The notes under the pieces are model-generated. The model made no database searches, was not told the origin of the DNA, and was given only the letters and a program-made list of their open reading frames with translations. From the NCBI RefSeq assembly GCF_038622445.1, contig NZ_CP152019.1, forward strand, positions 558,001 through 622,000: DNA of 64,000 nucleotides, given 5' to 3'. The DNA comes from Sporosarcina sp. FSL K6-1522. Its GTDB lineage: Bacteria; Bacillota; Bacilli; Bacillales_A; Planococcaceae. Position numbers and translations under genes: made by a program. Of the stretch, positions 53,190-61,510 are shown in pieces; position 1 is the stretch's first letter; every line of letters starts with the position of its first letter.

Positions 53190-53335
53190 AAGATACTTCT
53201 CTATTCTAAAAAACAAAGTACAACCATCCGATTATACTAATAATTCAGTAATTTAGTTGTCTCGAAAATGGAATTAATGTAAAATACTTACAACGCAAAT
53301 GTCATTGTCTGCATAATTAATGAGGAGGAAAAGTT

Positions 53336-54076
53336 ATGCTTATGATAAAAAAAACCATATTTACATTACTTGCGTTGCTTGTATTATTTACACCTATAAC
53401 TGACACCTTTGCTAGCACTCTTAATAAACTAAATTTTCCCAATAAAGAAATTTTTAACAGGTTAATAAATTTGGAAGAAGAACAACATTTCATTCCGTTA
53501 GATGATGGGATTTACACGGTTAATAAGTATAAAGAAAATGACGGGTCTGTTAAAGTAGATGTAGTCAGTCCAGAAGACGAGATTGAACGCTTTAAAATAG
53601 TCGATAACATTGTATACGATGAAAATGATGAAGTTGTGGCTACAGTAGAAGAAAAGTTTATAGCATTTGATGATCAGGTTCAATCAAGTAGGGATGATGA
53701 AATTCAGTTAATGAGTTACCCTTCATATCATGAATCCACCACATCACCGTATGCTAGTAGTCAATATAGCAAATATGTAGGTACAACATACGATAATATA
53801 CATTTTAAAAAGAATATACAAACCTTAACAACAGCTGCTCTAGCACTATTTGTTTCAATCGTAGCACCACCTCTTGCAACTCCATTCGCAGTTATGCTGA
53901 TTCCTATTGCGATAACAAAGAACATTAATGCTCATTCAATTTTTTACAGAAAGATTCAATGGAACCACCAACACTTAGGTAGTCTTGCTCAAGAAATTTA
54001 CGTATCCATGTATTGGGACCCTGGTTATAAAAGTCCTGCCGGTACAACTCGCGTATACTACAGAATTTTTGGATAG
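53336..54076 (+). CDS. Exported protein of unknown family with a hydrophobic core segment
   Basis: A 246-residue secreted protein. It has a signal peptide (1-26, LLALLVLFTPITDTFAS), a charged propeptide-like region (about 30-130, many Asp and Glu), a Tyr/Ser-rich stretch (SYPSYHESTTSPYASSQYSK), a hydrophobic segment of about 35 residues (LTTAALALFVSIVAPPLATP and following), and a Trp/Tyr-rich C terminus (YVSMYWDPGYKSPAGTTRVY). GGAGG lies 7 nt before the ATG. I do not recognise it. The layout resembles a secreted pore-forming or bacteriocin-like precursor, and a small membrane protein gene follows it. It is AT-rich compared with the flanking opp genes. Confidence 0.75.
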   Translation: MLMIKKTIFTLLALLVLFTPITDTFASTLNKLNFPNKEIFNRLINLEEEQHFIPLDDGIYTVNKYKENDGSVKVDVVSPEDEIERFKIVDNIVYDENDEVVATVEEKFIAFDDQVQSSRDDEIQLMSYPSYHESTTSPYASSQYSKYVGTTYDNIHFKKNIQTLTTAALALFVSIVAPPLATPFAVMLIPIAITKNINAHSIFYRKIQWNHQHLGSLAQEIYVSMYWDPGYKSPAGTTRVYYRIFG

Positions 54077-54104
54077 CCTTTAAAATTAGTCTACTTGACA
54101 ATGA

Positions 54105-54145
54105 CATTTGCATTTGCATTTGCATTTGCATTTGCATTTGCATTT
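54105..54145 (+). repeat. Hexanucleotide microsatellite (CATTTG), 6.8 units
   Basis: Six perfect CATTTG units plus a partial seventh lie between the exported-protein gene and the small membrane-protein gene, about 38-78 bp before the latter's start. Copy-number changes would alter the promoter or leader length by six. Confidence 0.95.
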
Positions 54146-54182
54146 TTAATTTGGATTGAATTAATGAAAGGCAGGGGAAAAA

Positions 54183-54443
54183 ATGAGTCAAAATCGACTT
54201 AGCATTTATCATTCTATTATTTTTGTCGTGATTCTGTTACTTACATTAAATATTATAGAAAACTCAGCCAATCATTCTTTTATCTACGCTGAGCTGTTTG
54301 TAGTCATGAAAAGTCTTGTAGATATTGTATTTCATAGATTAGGTTACACCTTTAGGGGTTTTGGTTTAAAAAAAATGCTTATTATAAATTTATTAATGTT
54401 TTTATCGCTTATTATTTGGCATATTTCCACAGTTGCTTTTTAA
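54183..54443 (+). CDS. Small membrane protein, possible immunity partner
   Basis: An 86-residue protein with two to three hydrophobic segments (about 9-24, 36-50, 62-84) and few charges, starting MSQNRLSIYHS after GGCAGGGG. It follows the exported protein in the same direction. A secreted protein plus small polytopic protein is the common arrangement for bacteriocin and immunity pairs. That assignment is inference; no family is recognised. Confidence 0.65.
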   Translation: MSQNRLSIYHSIIFVVILLLTLNIIENSANHSFIYAELFVVMKSLVDIVFHRLGYTFRGFGLKKMLIINLLMFLSLIIWHISTVAF

Positions 54444-54550
54444 GAACAAATACTACATTTTTCCCCAAATCGTATATTTGAGTCAACGTCAATATTTATG
54501 TAAAAATGACTGTTCATCCTTTTCAAGGTGAATGTTACTTTCGTATTCTA

Positions 54551-54754
54551 TTAGATTTGTTCAGAGTTCTGGATCTCCAAATATTCCCTATATCGCTGCA
54601 CGTGCTTTGTTGAAGCCAAGATGACAAACGTGTGGCGAAGCGATGCTTCATTAACATAAATGTTCAAAGAAACATCGTCTACTGCAGCATAGTATTGGTC
54701 TTGAATGCAAAAAGATGTACAGAGATTCTCTATTTCCAACACGACATTTCCCAA
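54551..54754 (-). pseudogene. Truncated oppD 5' duplicate fused to foreign sequence
   Basis: From the same TTG and AGGAGG as oppD the frame repeats the first ~35 residues ([20 protein letters not shown] onward), then leaves oppD before Walker A. It continues ASLRHTFVILASTKHVQRYR to a stop at 54551. LRHTF resembles the box II motif of tyrosine recombinases, but the remaining residues do not, so the origin of the tail is uncertain. It cannot make a functional ATPase. Confidence 0.8.
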
Positions 54755-54825
54755 GAAAAACGCCTCCTGAACGAACTACTTGTCTCAATATACTACCCAG
54801 ATTGCAAAATGATGATTCGATTTTG
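54646..54825. repeat. 180-bp direct repeat, distal copy
   Basis: Near-identical to 52400-52579. Its outer side continues into CAATCATTTCCGACAGGCG. Its inner side joins the unrelated LRHTF-coding tail. Together the two copies bracket 52580-54645. Confidence 0.93.
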
Positions 54826-54885
54826 CAATCATTTCCGACAGGCGATGGCATCGAATTACAGACAAACCTAAGCTACACAAAGAAT

Positions 54886-54923
54886 AAACGGTCCTCCTTT
54901 TCAACAAAGGAAGACCGTTTTTT
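54886..54923. terminator. Terminator downstream of the DUF4003-like gene
   Basis: AAACGGTC and CTCCTTT pair with AAAGGA and GACCGTTT around a short loop, with T on the plus side and a weaker T stretch on the minus side. Confidence 0.75.
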
Positions 54924-54932
54924 AGTTTCTAT

Positions 54933-55907
54933 CTATGAATTCGTTGAACTAGCCGACGAGGACGCTGCCATTGCGGCAATCGTCGCAGCCATGACTGCTT
55001 GCTGTGCTTGTAAAATCAGTTCTACAGACGTGGCAAGGCTGATGCTCGTCTCTTCTGCATTTTCCGTTAACTGGTGCATGATATAGCCCACTGCGATGGA
55101 TAAGGCCATCTCTCGATTCCATCGAAACAACTTGGACTCCTCCAACGCATGCGTCAGTTCAACAACACGCTTCAGTTCCGAATCCGCCACGCTAAATACC
55201 GTTAAAAATCCAATCATCGGGTAGTGCACAGGACGTACTTTCGTCTCTCGTTTGAACTGTTCAAGCACTTCCGTCGCCCTTGATACAAGTAACGGGTCGA
55301 ATGCCATATCGATATATGTCATCACTTGCGACAACCATTGCAGTTCATTGCCCGAACGAAAACCTTCTTTCCGTAACGCATCATAATATGTACGCATCGA
55401 CTTTGCATGCTCGATTGGATCCGCATTGCGTTTTCCAAGAAGCACTGCATACGCATAATCGTCATCTGATGTCAGGAAAAAATGCTGTTTCTTCATGGCA
55501 TCATACAGTTTTTTGGCCTGACGGGCTTCATTGTCATATCGTTCTGGGTCGTTCGTCATGAGAAGTGCGGCCAAATACGTATAGATTGAGTTTCGGAAAC
55601 CAACACCCTTTAGCACTTGCTGCTTAGCAAATAGACGATCCACTTCTTCATCTATTTTCGTTTCGGGTTGATCGAGAAAAGCAGCCATCATTGGTAGCAA
55701 ATTTCCACGTAGCGGGGACAGCCAACCAGCTCTACTTTTCAGCGCATCCATCGCCCGATTCAAACTTTGCGCATCGAACTCTCGCTCAGAGGTCACGTAA
55801 TAAGATGTAATCGTTAAGACCACATTCTTATCAACCGTCCACCCTGCCAATGACTTCACTTTCTCATATGTCATGTCAACTTCCTGCCTAATCACATTCG
55901 TATCCAT
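54933..55907 (-). CDS. DUF4003-like cytoplasmic protein
   Basis: A 324-residue, largely helical protein that resembles the DUF4003 family. SRAGWLSPLRGNLLPMMAAF (about 58) and FRNSIYTYLAALLMTNDPER (about 103) form the recognisable core. The C terminus is an Ala/Ser-rich tail (AATIAAMAASSSASSTNS). There is no signal or transmembrane helix. The function of the family is unknown to me. It is monocistronic and convergent with the inserted region. Confidence 0.7.
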   Translation of the reverse strand: MDTNVIRQEVDMTYEKVKSLAGWTVDKNVVLTITSYYVTSEREFDAQSLNRAMDALKSRAGWLSPLRGNLLPMMAAFLDQPETKIDEEVDRLFAKQQVLKGVGFRNSIYTYLAALLMTNDPERYDNEARQAKKLYDAMKKQHFFLTSDDDYAYAVLLGKRNADPIEHAKSMRTYYDALRKEGFRSGNELQWLSQVMTYIDMAFDPLLVSRATEVLEQFKRETKVRPVHYPMIGFLTVFSVADSELKRVVELTHALEESKLFRWNREMALSIAVGYIMHQLTENAEETSISLATSVELILQAQQAVMAATIAAMAASSSASSTNS

Positions 55908-55997
55908 TCCACACCTCTCCTTTCATATATATACGATTTATATGCCAAAAAGTTTCAAGTTTGTTGGATAAATACCCATTAAATTGCTATGATGAAC

Positions 55998-56129
55998 AAA
56001 AGCGCAAGCGCCTGTTCAGGGGCGACAGGCGTTGGCCGACTAAATTCGCCGCGTCCTGCGGCGACGACTGCATGACCTACATCCTGTAGGCCCAAACGAC
56101 CCGAGCCCCTAGGCGCTGGAGCCTAGACG
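55998..56129. repeat. Dispersed structured repeat of the Bacillus-type intergenic family
   Basis: Starts AAAAGCGCAAGCGCCTGTTC and ends GGCGCTGGAGCCTAGACG. Internal hairpins are CGCCGC/GCGGCG near 56047-56064 and CCTACA-TCC-TGTAGG near 56076-56090. A stem TAGGC/GCCTA encloses GCTGGA at the right end. Its 3' end is also found, diverged, at 13229-13260. It resembles the GC-rich intergenic repeats widespread in Bacillus and relatives. No ORF inside. Confidence 0.75.
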
Positions 56130-56160
56130 GAAAAAATACAGATGAATGGAGAGTTTCGCA

Positions 56161-56991
56161 ATGTCTGAATTTGAAACAATGGTACAAACACAATCATTCC
56201 AATCAAAAGAGACACTCAAAGAACAACTTACTACACTCGGCATCCGGCCAGGCGACCAACTCATTGTCCATTCTTCACTCAAGTCGATGGGCTGGATCGC
56301 TGGAGGCGCCCAAGCCGTTGTCGAAGCACTTATAGAAACCGTAACACCAAAAGGCACAATTGTCATGCCTGCACAATCCGCGGATAACTCGGACCCTTCC
56401 TATTGGATGCTGCCACCTGTCCCTGAAGCTTGGCATGAACCAATTCGTCAGTCGATACCCGCTTATGACCCGCATCTAACACATTTGCGTGAGATGGGGA
56501 AAATTGCAGATTGCTTCCACCGCCATCCCGAAACCATTCGGAGTCCACACCCTGCACACTCTTTTATCGCTTGGGGTCGCCATGCCGCGCAGTGGATGAG
56601 CAAGCATCCGCTCGCTGATTCGTTTGGTATGACTTCTCCGCTTGGGCAGATGCTTGAAGCAGATGTAAAAATTGTATTAATTGGTGTTGGCTATGATTCG
56701 TGTACGGCCCTACATTTATCGGAATACCTTGCACCCGGGCTTACAACCTCTCCACAAGGTGCTGCAATTATACAAAACGGCAAACGAATTTGGGCCACAT
56801 ATGACATGGCCGACCTCGATTCCGATATTTTTCCTGAGTTAGGAAAAGCCTTCGAAGAAAGCCACACCGAGCCCACGCTTGATGGGAAGCTTGGACAAGC
56901 AACTTGCAAAGTGATTGCGATGAATCCGCTCATTACGTTTGGTACACAATGGATGCATGAGCATCGAACAAGAACAACGGTGCCGAATTGA
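56161..56991 (+). CDS. AAC(3)-family aminoglycoside N-acetyltransferase-like protein
   Basis: A 276-residue acetyl-CoA-dependent enzyme of the AAC(3)/YokD family: LIVHSSLKSMGWIAGGAQAV (about 36), GTIVMPAQSADNSDP (about 70), RSPHPAHSFIAWG (about 130) and LIGVGYDSCTALHLSEY (about 180) are typical. Chromosomal YokD-like members often have weak or no aminoglycoside activity, so resistance cannot be inferred. The ATG at 56161 follows GGAGAG. It has a shared terminator with the trp operon. Confidence 0.88.
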   Translation: MSEFETMVQTQSFQSKETLKEQLTTLGIRPGDQLIVHSSLKSMGWIAGGAQAVVEALIETVTPKGTIVMPAQSADNSDPSYWMLPPVPEAWHEPIRQSIPAYDPHLTHLREMGKIADCFHRHPETIRSPHPAHSFIAWGRHAAQWMSKHPLADSFGMTSPLGQMLEADVKIVLIGVGYDSCTALHLSEYLAPGLTTSPQGAAIIQNGKRIWATYDMADLDSDIFPELGKAFEESHTEPTLDGKLGQATCKVIAMNPLITFGTQWMHEHRTRTTVPN

Positions 56992-56999
56992 AAAGTTGT

Positions 57000-57046
57000 A
57001 AAAACGCCTCTCCGCAAGCTTTATGACAAGCGGAAAGGCGTTTTTT
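57000..57046. terminator. Bidirectional terminator of the AAC(3)-like gene and trp operon
   Basis: AAAAACGCCT-TCCGC pairs with GCGGA-AGGCGTTTTTT around 14 nt, with one mismatch. T runs occur on both strands. Confidence 0.88.
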
Positions 57047-57833
57047 AACTGTGTACTTCTTTCTTCGAAGCTTTCACAAGCGATACTACTGTTTGTAAAT
57101 CATTGCGATGAAGCGCATCAACAATCGCGCTACCTACAATCACACCATCTGCAAACGCACCAATGGACTGCACTTGTTCAGGTGTTGAAATACCAAATCC
57201 TGCAAGCACGGGAACCGGGCTAACTGCTTTTAACTGCTGTAAATGTACCTCTAAGTTGTCGTTAAACCCGTCTCGCACACCTGTAATCCCATTCACTGTC
57301 ACTGCGTAAATAAACCCTTCGCCCGCAGCCGTAATTTTCTCAATCCGATCCGGTGGACTTGTCAGCGACACAAGTGGAATTAGCGCAAGCTCTGCATCTG
57401 TGAACGCCGAACGGACTAAGCCACTCTCTTCATGTGGTAAATCAGGAATGATAAGACCGCTAACACCACTAGCCTGACACGCCTTCGCAAACGCCTCAAT
57501 CCCAAAGCTCAAAATTGGATTCAGATACGTCATAATGACAAGTGGAACTGTCACTTCATCGCTAAATTCAGCAAGCTCTTTCAAAACGGTACGCAACGTC
57601 ACCCCTTGCGCAAGTGCACGCTCCCCTGCTTCCTGAATAACTGGACCGTCCGCAACTGGATCCGAAAAAGGAATCCCCAGTTCGATTGCCGTCACACCTG
57701 TTTCCTGAAGAAATAAAATCGTCTTCTTCAACGTTTCAATGCCCCCGTCGCCCGCCATAATATACGGAACAAACGCTTTGTCTCCACCATTCACACAGTC
57801 AACAAGGGCATTTGTTAGAGTCATTTTAGTCAT
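57045..57833 (-). CDS. trpA: Tryptophan synthase alpha subunit
   Basis: A 262-residue TIM barrel that splits indole-3-glycerol phosphate and passes indole to TrpB. The catalytic Glu and Asp are in [15 protein letters not shown] (about 48-62). The phosphate site is near [10 protein letters not shown] and [10 protein letters not shown]. It is the last gene of trpEDCFBA and overlaps trpB by 8 bp. Confidence 0.96.
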   Translation of the reverse strand: MTKMTLTNALVDCVNGGDKAFVPYIMAGDGGIETLKKTILFLQETGVTAIELGIPFSDPVADGPVIQEAGERALAQGVTLRTVLKELAEFSDEVTVPLVIMTYLNPILSFGIEAFAKACQASGVSGLIIPDLPHEESGLVRSAFTDAELALIPLVSLTSPPDRIEKITAAGEGFIYAVTVNGITGVRDGFNDNLEVHLQQLKAVSPVPVLAGFGISTPEQVQSIGAFADGVIVGSAIVDALHRNDLQTVVSLVKASKKEVHS

Positions 57834-59040
57834 TTAACCCACCTCCAAGCGCATCTCGCACCGTTTGTACATCTTTATCGCCACGTCCAGATAGGCAGAT
57901 GACAAGAATCTCTTCTTCGCCCATCGTTCCTGCCAATTCTACTGCGTAATGCACCGCATGCGCACTTTCAAGCGCAGGAATAATGCCTTCCGTTTTCGCC
58001 AATAACTGCAAGGCTTCCAATGCCTCCGTATCCGTCACGGACGTATAGTGTACACGCCCAATATCATGTAAATGACAATGTTCCGGACCAACAGCCGGAT
58101 AATCGAGCCCCGCTGAAATCGAATGCGCTTCTTGGATAAAACCATTCTCGTCTTGCAAAATATACATATATGCTCCGTGTAGCACACCTGCTTTGCCATC
58201 CGCTATCGCTGCTGCATGCTTCCCAGTTGCAATTCCGCTACCAGCTGCTTCAACACCGTACAACGCTACCGCTTCGTCCTCTACGAACGGATGGAACATA
58301 CCGATTGCGTTGCTGCCTCCGCCAATGCAAGCCACAACAGCATCCGGCAATCGACCTTCCTTCTCAACGATTTGTCGTCTCGTTTCTACGCCAATGACAC
58401 GCTGAAAATCACGGACAATTCTCGGGAACGGATGTGGTCCAAGCGCGGAGCCTAAAATATAATGCGTATCTTCCACATTTGCTACCCAGTAACGCAACGC
58501 ATCGTTGACCGCATCCTTCAACGTACCACTACCATTCTCAACCGAAACAACCTTCGCGCCCAGCAATTCCATACGGAACACATTCAATTCCTGCCTGCGA
58601 ATATCTTCTGCGCCCATGAAAATGACACACTCTAGGTCAAACAACGCACAAACCGTCGCCGTCGCAACCCCATGCTGGCCCGCTCCTGTTTCCGCAACAA
58701 TTTTCTTTTTGCCCATGCGCATTGCCAGTAAAGCTTGGCCAATGGTGTTATTGATTTTATGTGCACCCGTGTGGTTCAAATCTTCACGTTTCAAATAAAT
58801 CTTTGCCCCACCTGCTTTTTTTGTTAGACGTTCTGCGAAATAAAGCGCAGTCTCTCGCCCAACAAAATCCTTTAAATAATAATCGACTTCGTCCACGAAA
58901 GCTGGATCTGCGATAGCTTCATCATAAGCTGCTTCCAGTTCCAAAAGTGCCGTCATCAATGTTTCCGGTACAAACTGACCACCATATTTCCCGTATCGAC
59001 CTGCTCCAACCGTTTCAACCGCTTGTTGTTCTTTCACCAT
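57826..59040 (-). CDS. trpB: Tryptophan synthase beta subunit
   Basis: A 404-residue PLP enzyme joining indole and serine. The PLP lysine is in [11 protein letters not shown] (about 93), with the glycine-rich phosphate loop [10 protein letters not shown] (about 238) and [10 protein letters not shown]. It lies 4 bp after trpF. Confidence 0.97.
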   Translation of the reverse strand: MVKEQQAVETVGAGRYGKYGGQFVPETLMTALLELEAAYDEAIADPAFVDEVDYYLKDFVGRETALYFAERLTKKAGGAKIYLKREDLNHTGAHKINNTIGQALLAMRMGKKKIVAETGAGQHGVATATVCALFDLECVIFMGAEDIRRQELNVFRMELLGAKVVSVENGSGTLKDAVNDALRYWVANVEDTHYILGSALGPHPFPRIVRDFQRVIGVETRRQIVEKEGRLPDAVVACIGGGSNAIGMFHPFVEDEAVALYGVEAAGSGIATGKHAAAIADGKAGVLHGAYMYILQDENGFIQEAHSISAGLDYPAVGPEHCHLHDIGRVHYTSVTDTEALEALQLLAKTEGIIPALESAHAVHYAVELAGTMGEEEILVICLSGRGDKDVQTVRDALGGGLND

Positions 59041-59044
59041 TAGC

Positions 59045-59659
59045 TCATCTCTCCTCGTCTTTAACCGCGCTTATAAAAGCACGAATCAAGTTCTCATCTT
59101 TTCTCTTCATGCTTTCCACACCACTCGAAACGTCCACCATATACGGTTGCACACGCTGAACCGCTTCGCCCACATTTTCTGCGTTCAATCCACCTGCTAG
59201 AATGATACGATCTTGTTGGATGCCTGCGTCTTTCATCAGCGCCCAATCGAACGTCTTGCCGCTACCACCCTTAAAGTCCGTTCCGGGTGTATCAAACAAG
59301 TAGTAATCCGCCGCATACTGCGTAGCCCGCTTGACGTCTTCTTCATTATGAACCGATAACACTTTAATAGAGGGAAGCCTCATTTTTTTGATGAAATCCG
59401 CACTTTCATCCCCATGATATTGGACGTAATCCAATGGTACTTCTCGGTACGCTTGCTCCAATTCTTCGGGAGAAGCGTTGACAAACACGCCTATTTTCAA
59501 CACACCCGAAGGAATCTCCCGTGCAAGCTCCTGCGCTTGTTGAATCGTTACTTGGCGCCGACTTGGTGCAAAGACAAAACCAATCGCATCTGCCCCGGCA
59601 TCCACTGCTACCTTCACATGCTCGCTTTCCATTAAGCCGCAAATCTTTACCTTAGTCAT
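59045..59659 (-). CDS. trpF: Phosphoribosylanthranilate isomerase
   Basis: A 204-residue TIM barrel that isomerises phosphoribosylanthranilate. The catalytic Cys is in KVKICGL at the start and the Asp in [18 protein letters not shown] (about 128). The phosphate loop [11 protein letters not shown] is near 160. The start ATG overlaps the trpC stop by 4 bp; the longer open frame lies inside trpC. Confidence 0.95.
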   Translation of the reverse strand: MTKVKICGLMESEHVKVAVDAGADAIGFVFAPSRRQVTIQQAQELAREIPSGVLKIGVFVNASPEELEQAYREVPLDYVQYHGDESADFIKKMRLPSIKVLSVHNEEDVKRATQYAADYYLFDTPGTDFKGGSGKTFDWALMKDAGIQQDRIILAGGLNAENVGEAVQRVQPYMVDVSSGVESMKRKDENLIRAFISAVKDEER

Positions 59660-60444
59660 CGAACCACTCCCTGTCGAGCAACTTGTAAAGACCGAAGTGC
59701 CGTAGCGACCGAATCGCTGCGCATCAATGATTCCCCTACAAGCACAGCACTTGCGCCCGCATCCGACACACGCACGGCATCCGCCGCTCCCCAAATGCCA
59801 CTTTCGCTAATGAGTACACGCTCTTCATGAAACGGAAACACTGCGGCAATTTCCTCTGTCCGTTGCAAATCGACTTCAAATGTTCGCAGATCCCGATTAT
59901 TAACACCAATTAGTTTTGCATCAATGGCAAGTGCACGTTGGAGCTCTTCTTCGTCATGCACTTCCACAAGTACTTCAAGTCCAGCCGCAACCGCATAAGC
60001 ATGCAATGTAGCCAGTTCTTCATCTGTTAGTGCAGCAACAATTAGAAGAATAACGGATGCCCCCGCCTGTTTCGCATGGTCAATTTGCACTTGATGGATG
60101 ATAAAATCCTTACAAAGCAATGGAATCGGAACATTCGCCGCAACAGCTGCTAAATCAGCGAAGGAGCCTTTAAAAAAAGGTGCATCTGTTAAGACGGAAA
60201 TGCATGCAGCACCTGCATTGTAGTACGTCATTGCCTGCGCAACTGGGTCTGCCCCTTCTGCAATAAGCCCCTTCGACGGAGAGGCACGCTTCATTTCCGA
60301 AATGACTTGCAAATGCTCCGTTTGATACAATTTATCGAACAAAGACGGACGTGATGGACGATTTTCTCGTTGGACAAGCTGCTGCGTCAATAGCTGCTGT
60401 ACTTCAACCCGCTTCTCTTGCAAAATCTTCTCTAAAATCGTCAT
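59656..60444 (-). CDS. trpC: Indole-3-glycerol-phosphate synthase
   Basis: A 262-residue TIM barrel. It has the N-terminal helix LEKILQEKRVEVQQL, the catalytic Lys/Glu region VISEMKRASPSKG (about 48), LLCKDFIIHQVQ (about 108), LIGVNNRDLRTFEVD (about 180) and ESGIW (about 208). It overlaps trpD by 4 bp. Confidence 0.96.
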   Translation of the reverse strand: MTILEKILQEKRVEVQQLLTQQLVQRENRPSRPSLFDKLYQTEHLQVISEMKRASPSKGLIAEGADPVAQAMTYYNAGAACISVLTDAPFFKGSFADLAAVAANVPIPLLCKDFIIHQVQIDHAKQAGASVILLIVAALTDEELATLHAYAVAAGLEVLVEVHDEEELQRALAIDAKLIGVNNRDLRTFEVDLQRTEEIAAVFPFHEERVLISESGIWGAADAVRVSDAGASAVLVGESLMRSDSVATALRSLQVARQGVVR

Positions 60445-61472
60445 TTCGCCACCGCCCTTTGTCTACTCTGTTCACTAAACGCAACGACAGCATCGAGTTT
60501 CTGTAACGCTCTGCCCGATAATATACTATCCGTTGCTTGTTTAACGCCTTCTTGAATCGTTCCGACCTGCCCATTAGCAAACAATCCGATGCCTGCATTT
60601 AACACAACTGTGTCAAAATGCGGGCCACGCTTTCCTTGGAAAATGGATCGAATAATCGCCGCATTTTCCTTCGCATCACCACCACGGATAGCTGAAGCAG
60701 GGGCTGCGGTAAGTCCAACATCATCTGCCGTTAACGAGAACGGAATAAGATCACCCTTATCGAGCAACACAAAAATGTTTTGTCCTGCGAGTGACGCCTC
60801 ATCCATACCGCCTGCACCAGATACGACAATCGCACGCTCTCGACCTAGCATCCGAAGAACCGTTGCATAATCCATCGTGAAATCAGGGCGATTAATGCCT
60901 GTAAACTGTGTTTTTAATGGAATCGGATTCGTCAATGGCCCAACAAGATTGAAAATCGTCGGCTTGCCAATTTGTTGACGTATCGCACCAATGCGCTTCA
61001 TCTTCGGATGTACATGTGGGGCATGCAGGAATGTGATACCTACTTGCTCCAGCAACTCCGCCGTTTCCTCCGCACTGAAATCACCGCGAATACCAAGCTC
61101 CTCCAACACATCCGAGCTACCTGTTGCACTTGAAATTTTCCGATTACCATGTTTGGCAACTGCAACGCCTGCTCCTGCCAGTACAAATGCAGAAGCCGTA
61201 CTAATATTGAAACTATTTGAACCATCGCCGCCCGTGCCGCAATTATCCATATATACACCATGCGGTACTTGTAACTGAACAGCATGCGATTTCATAACCG
61301 ATGCAAGTGCGGCTACTTCATGTGCCGTCTCTCCTTTACGGGATAGCGCAACGAGGAAATCAGCAATGTCTTGTGCTTCTGTCTGTTCATTAAACAGGTA
61401 TGCCGCTACTTCCAACATTTCCTCATACATTAAATGCTTGCTCGCCTCTACTTTTTCGATATATCTTCTCAT
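60441..61472 (-). CDS. trpD: Anthranilate phosphoribosyltransferase
   Basis: A 343-residue enzyme adding phosphoribosyl to anthranilate. The PRPP-binding motif DNCGTGGDGSNSFNIST lies near residue 76. KHGNRKISSATGSSDVLEEL and the DEA metal motif (GMDEASL, about 220) follow. It lies 38 bp after trpE. There is no fused glutamine amidotransferase. Confidence 0.96.
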   Translation of the reverse strand: MRRYIEKVEASKHLMYEEMLEVAAYLFNEQTEAQDIADFLVALSRKGETAHEVAALASVMKSHAVQLQVPHGVYMDNCGTGGDGSNSFNISTASAFVLAGAGVAVAKHGNRKISSATGSSDVLEELGIRGDFSAEETAELLEQVGITFLHAPHVHPKMKRIGAIRQQIGKPTIFNLVGPLTNPIPLKTQFTGINRPDFTMDYATVLRMLGRERAIVVSGAGGMDEASLAGQNIFVLLDKGDLIPFSLTADDVGLTAAPASAIRGGDAKENAAIIRSIFQGKRGPHFDTVVLNAGIGLFANGQVGTIQEGVKQATDSILSGRALQKLDAVVAFSEQSRQRAVAK

Positions 61473-61510
61473 CTCAATCTCTCCTCTGCTCTTCTCAGTT
61501 CGTTCATTGA

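Noticed and set aside
53925..54212. Minus-strand ORF containing a MQ repeat.
   Set aside because: The repeat is the CATTTG microsatellite read backwards; the frame overlaps the exported-protein gene antisense and has no ribosome site.
56161..56991. Acquired aminoglycoside resistance gene.
   Set aside because: The protein is AAC(3)/YokD-like, but it is chromosomal with host-like base composition and no mobile flanks; family membership alone does not show resistance.
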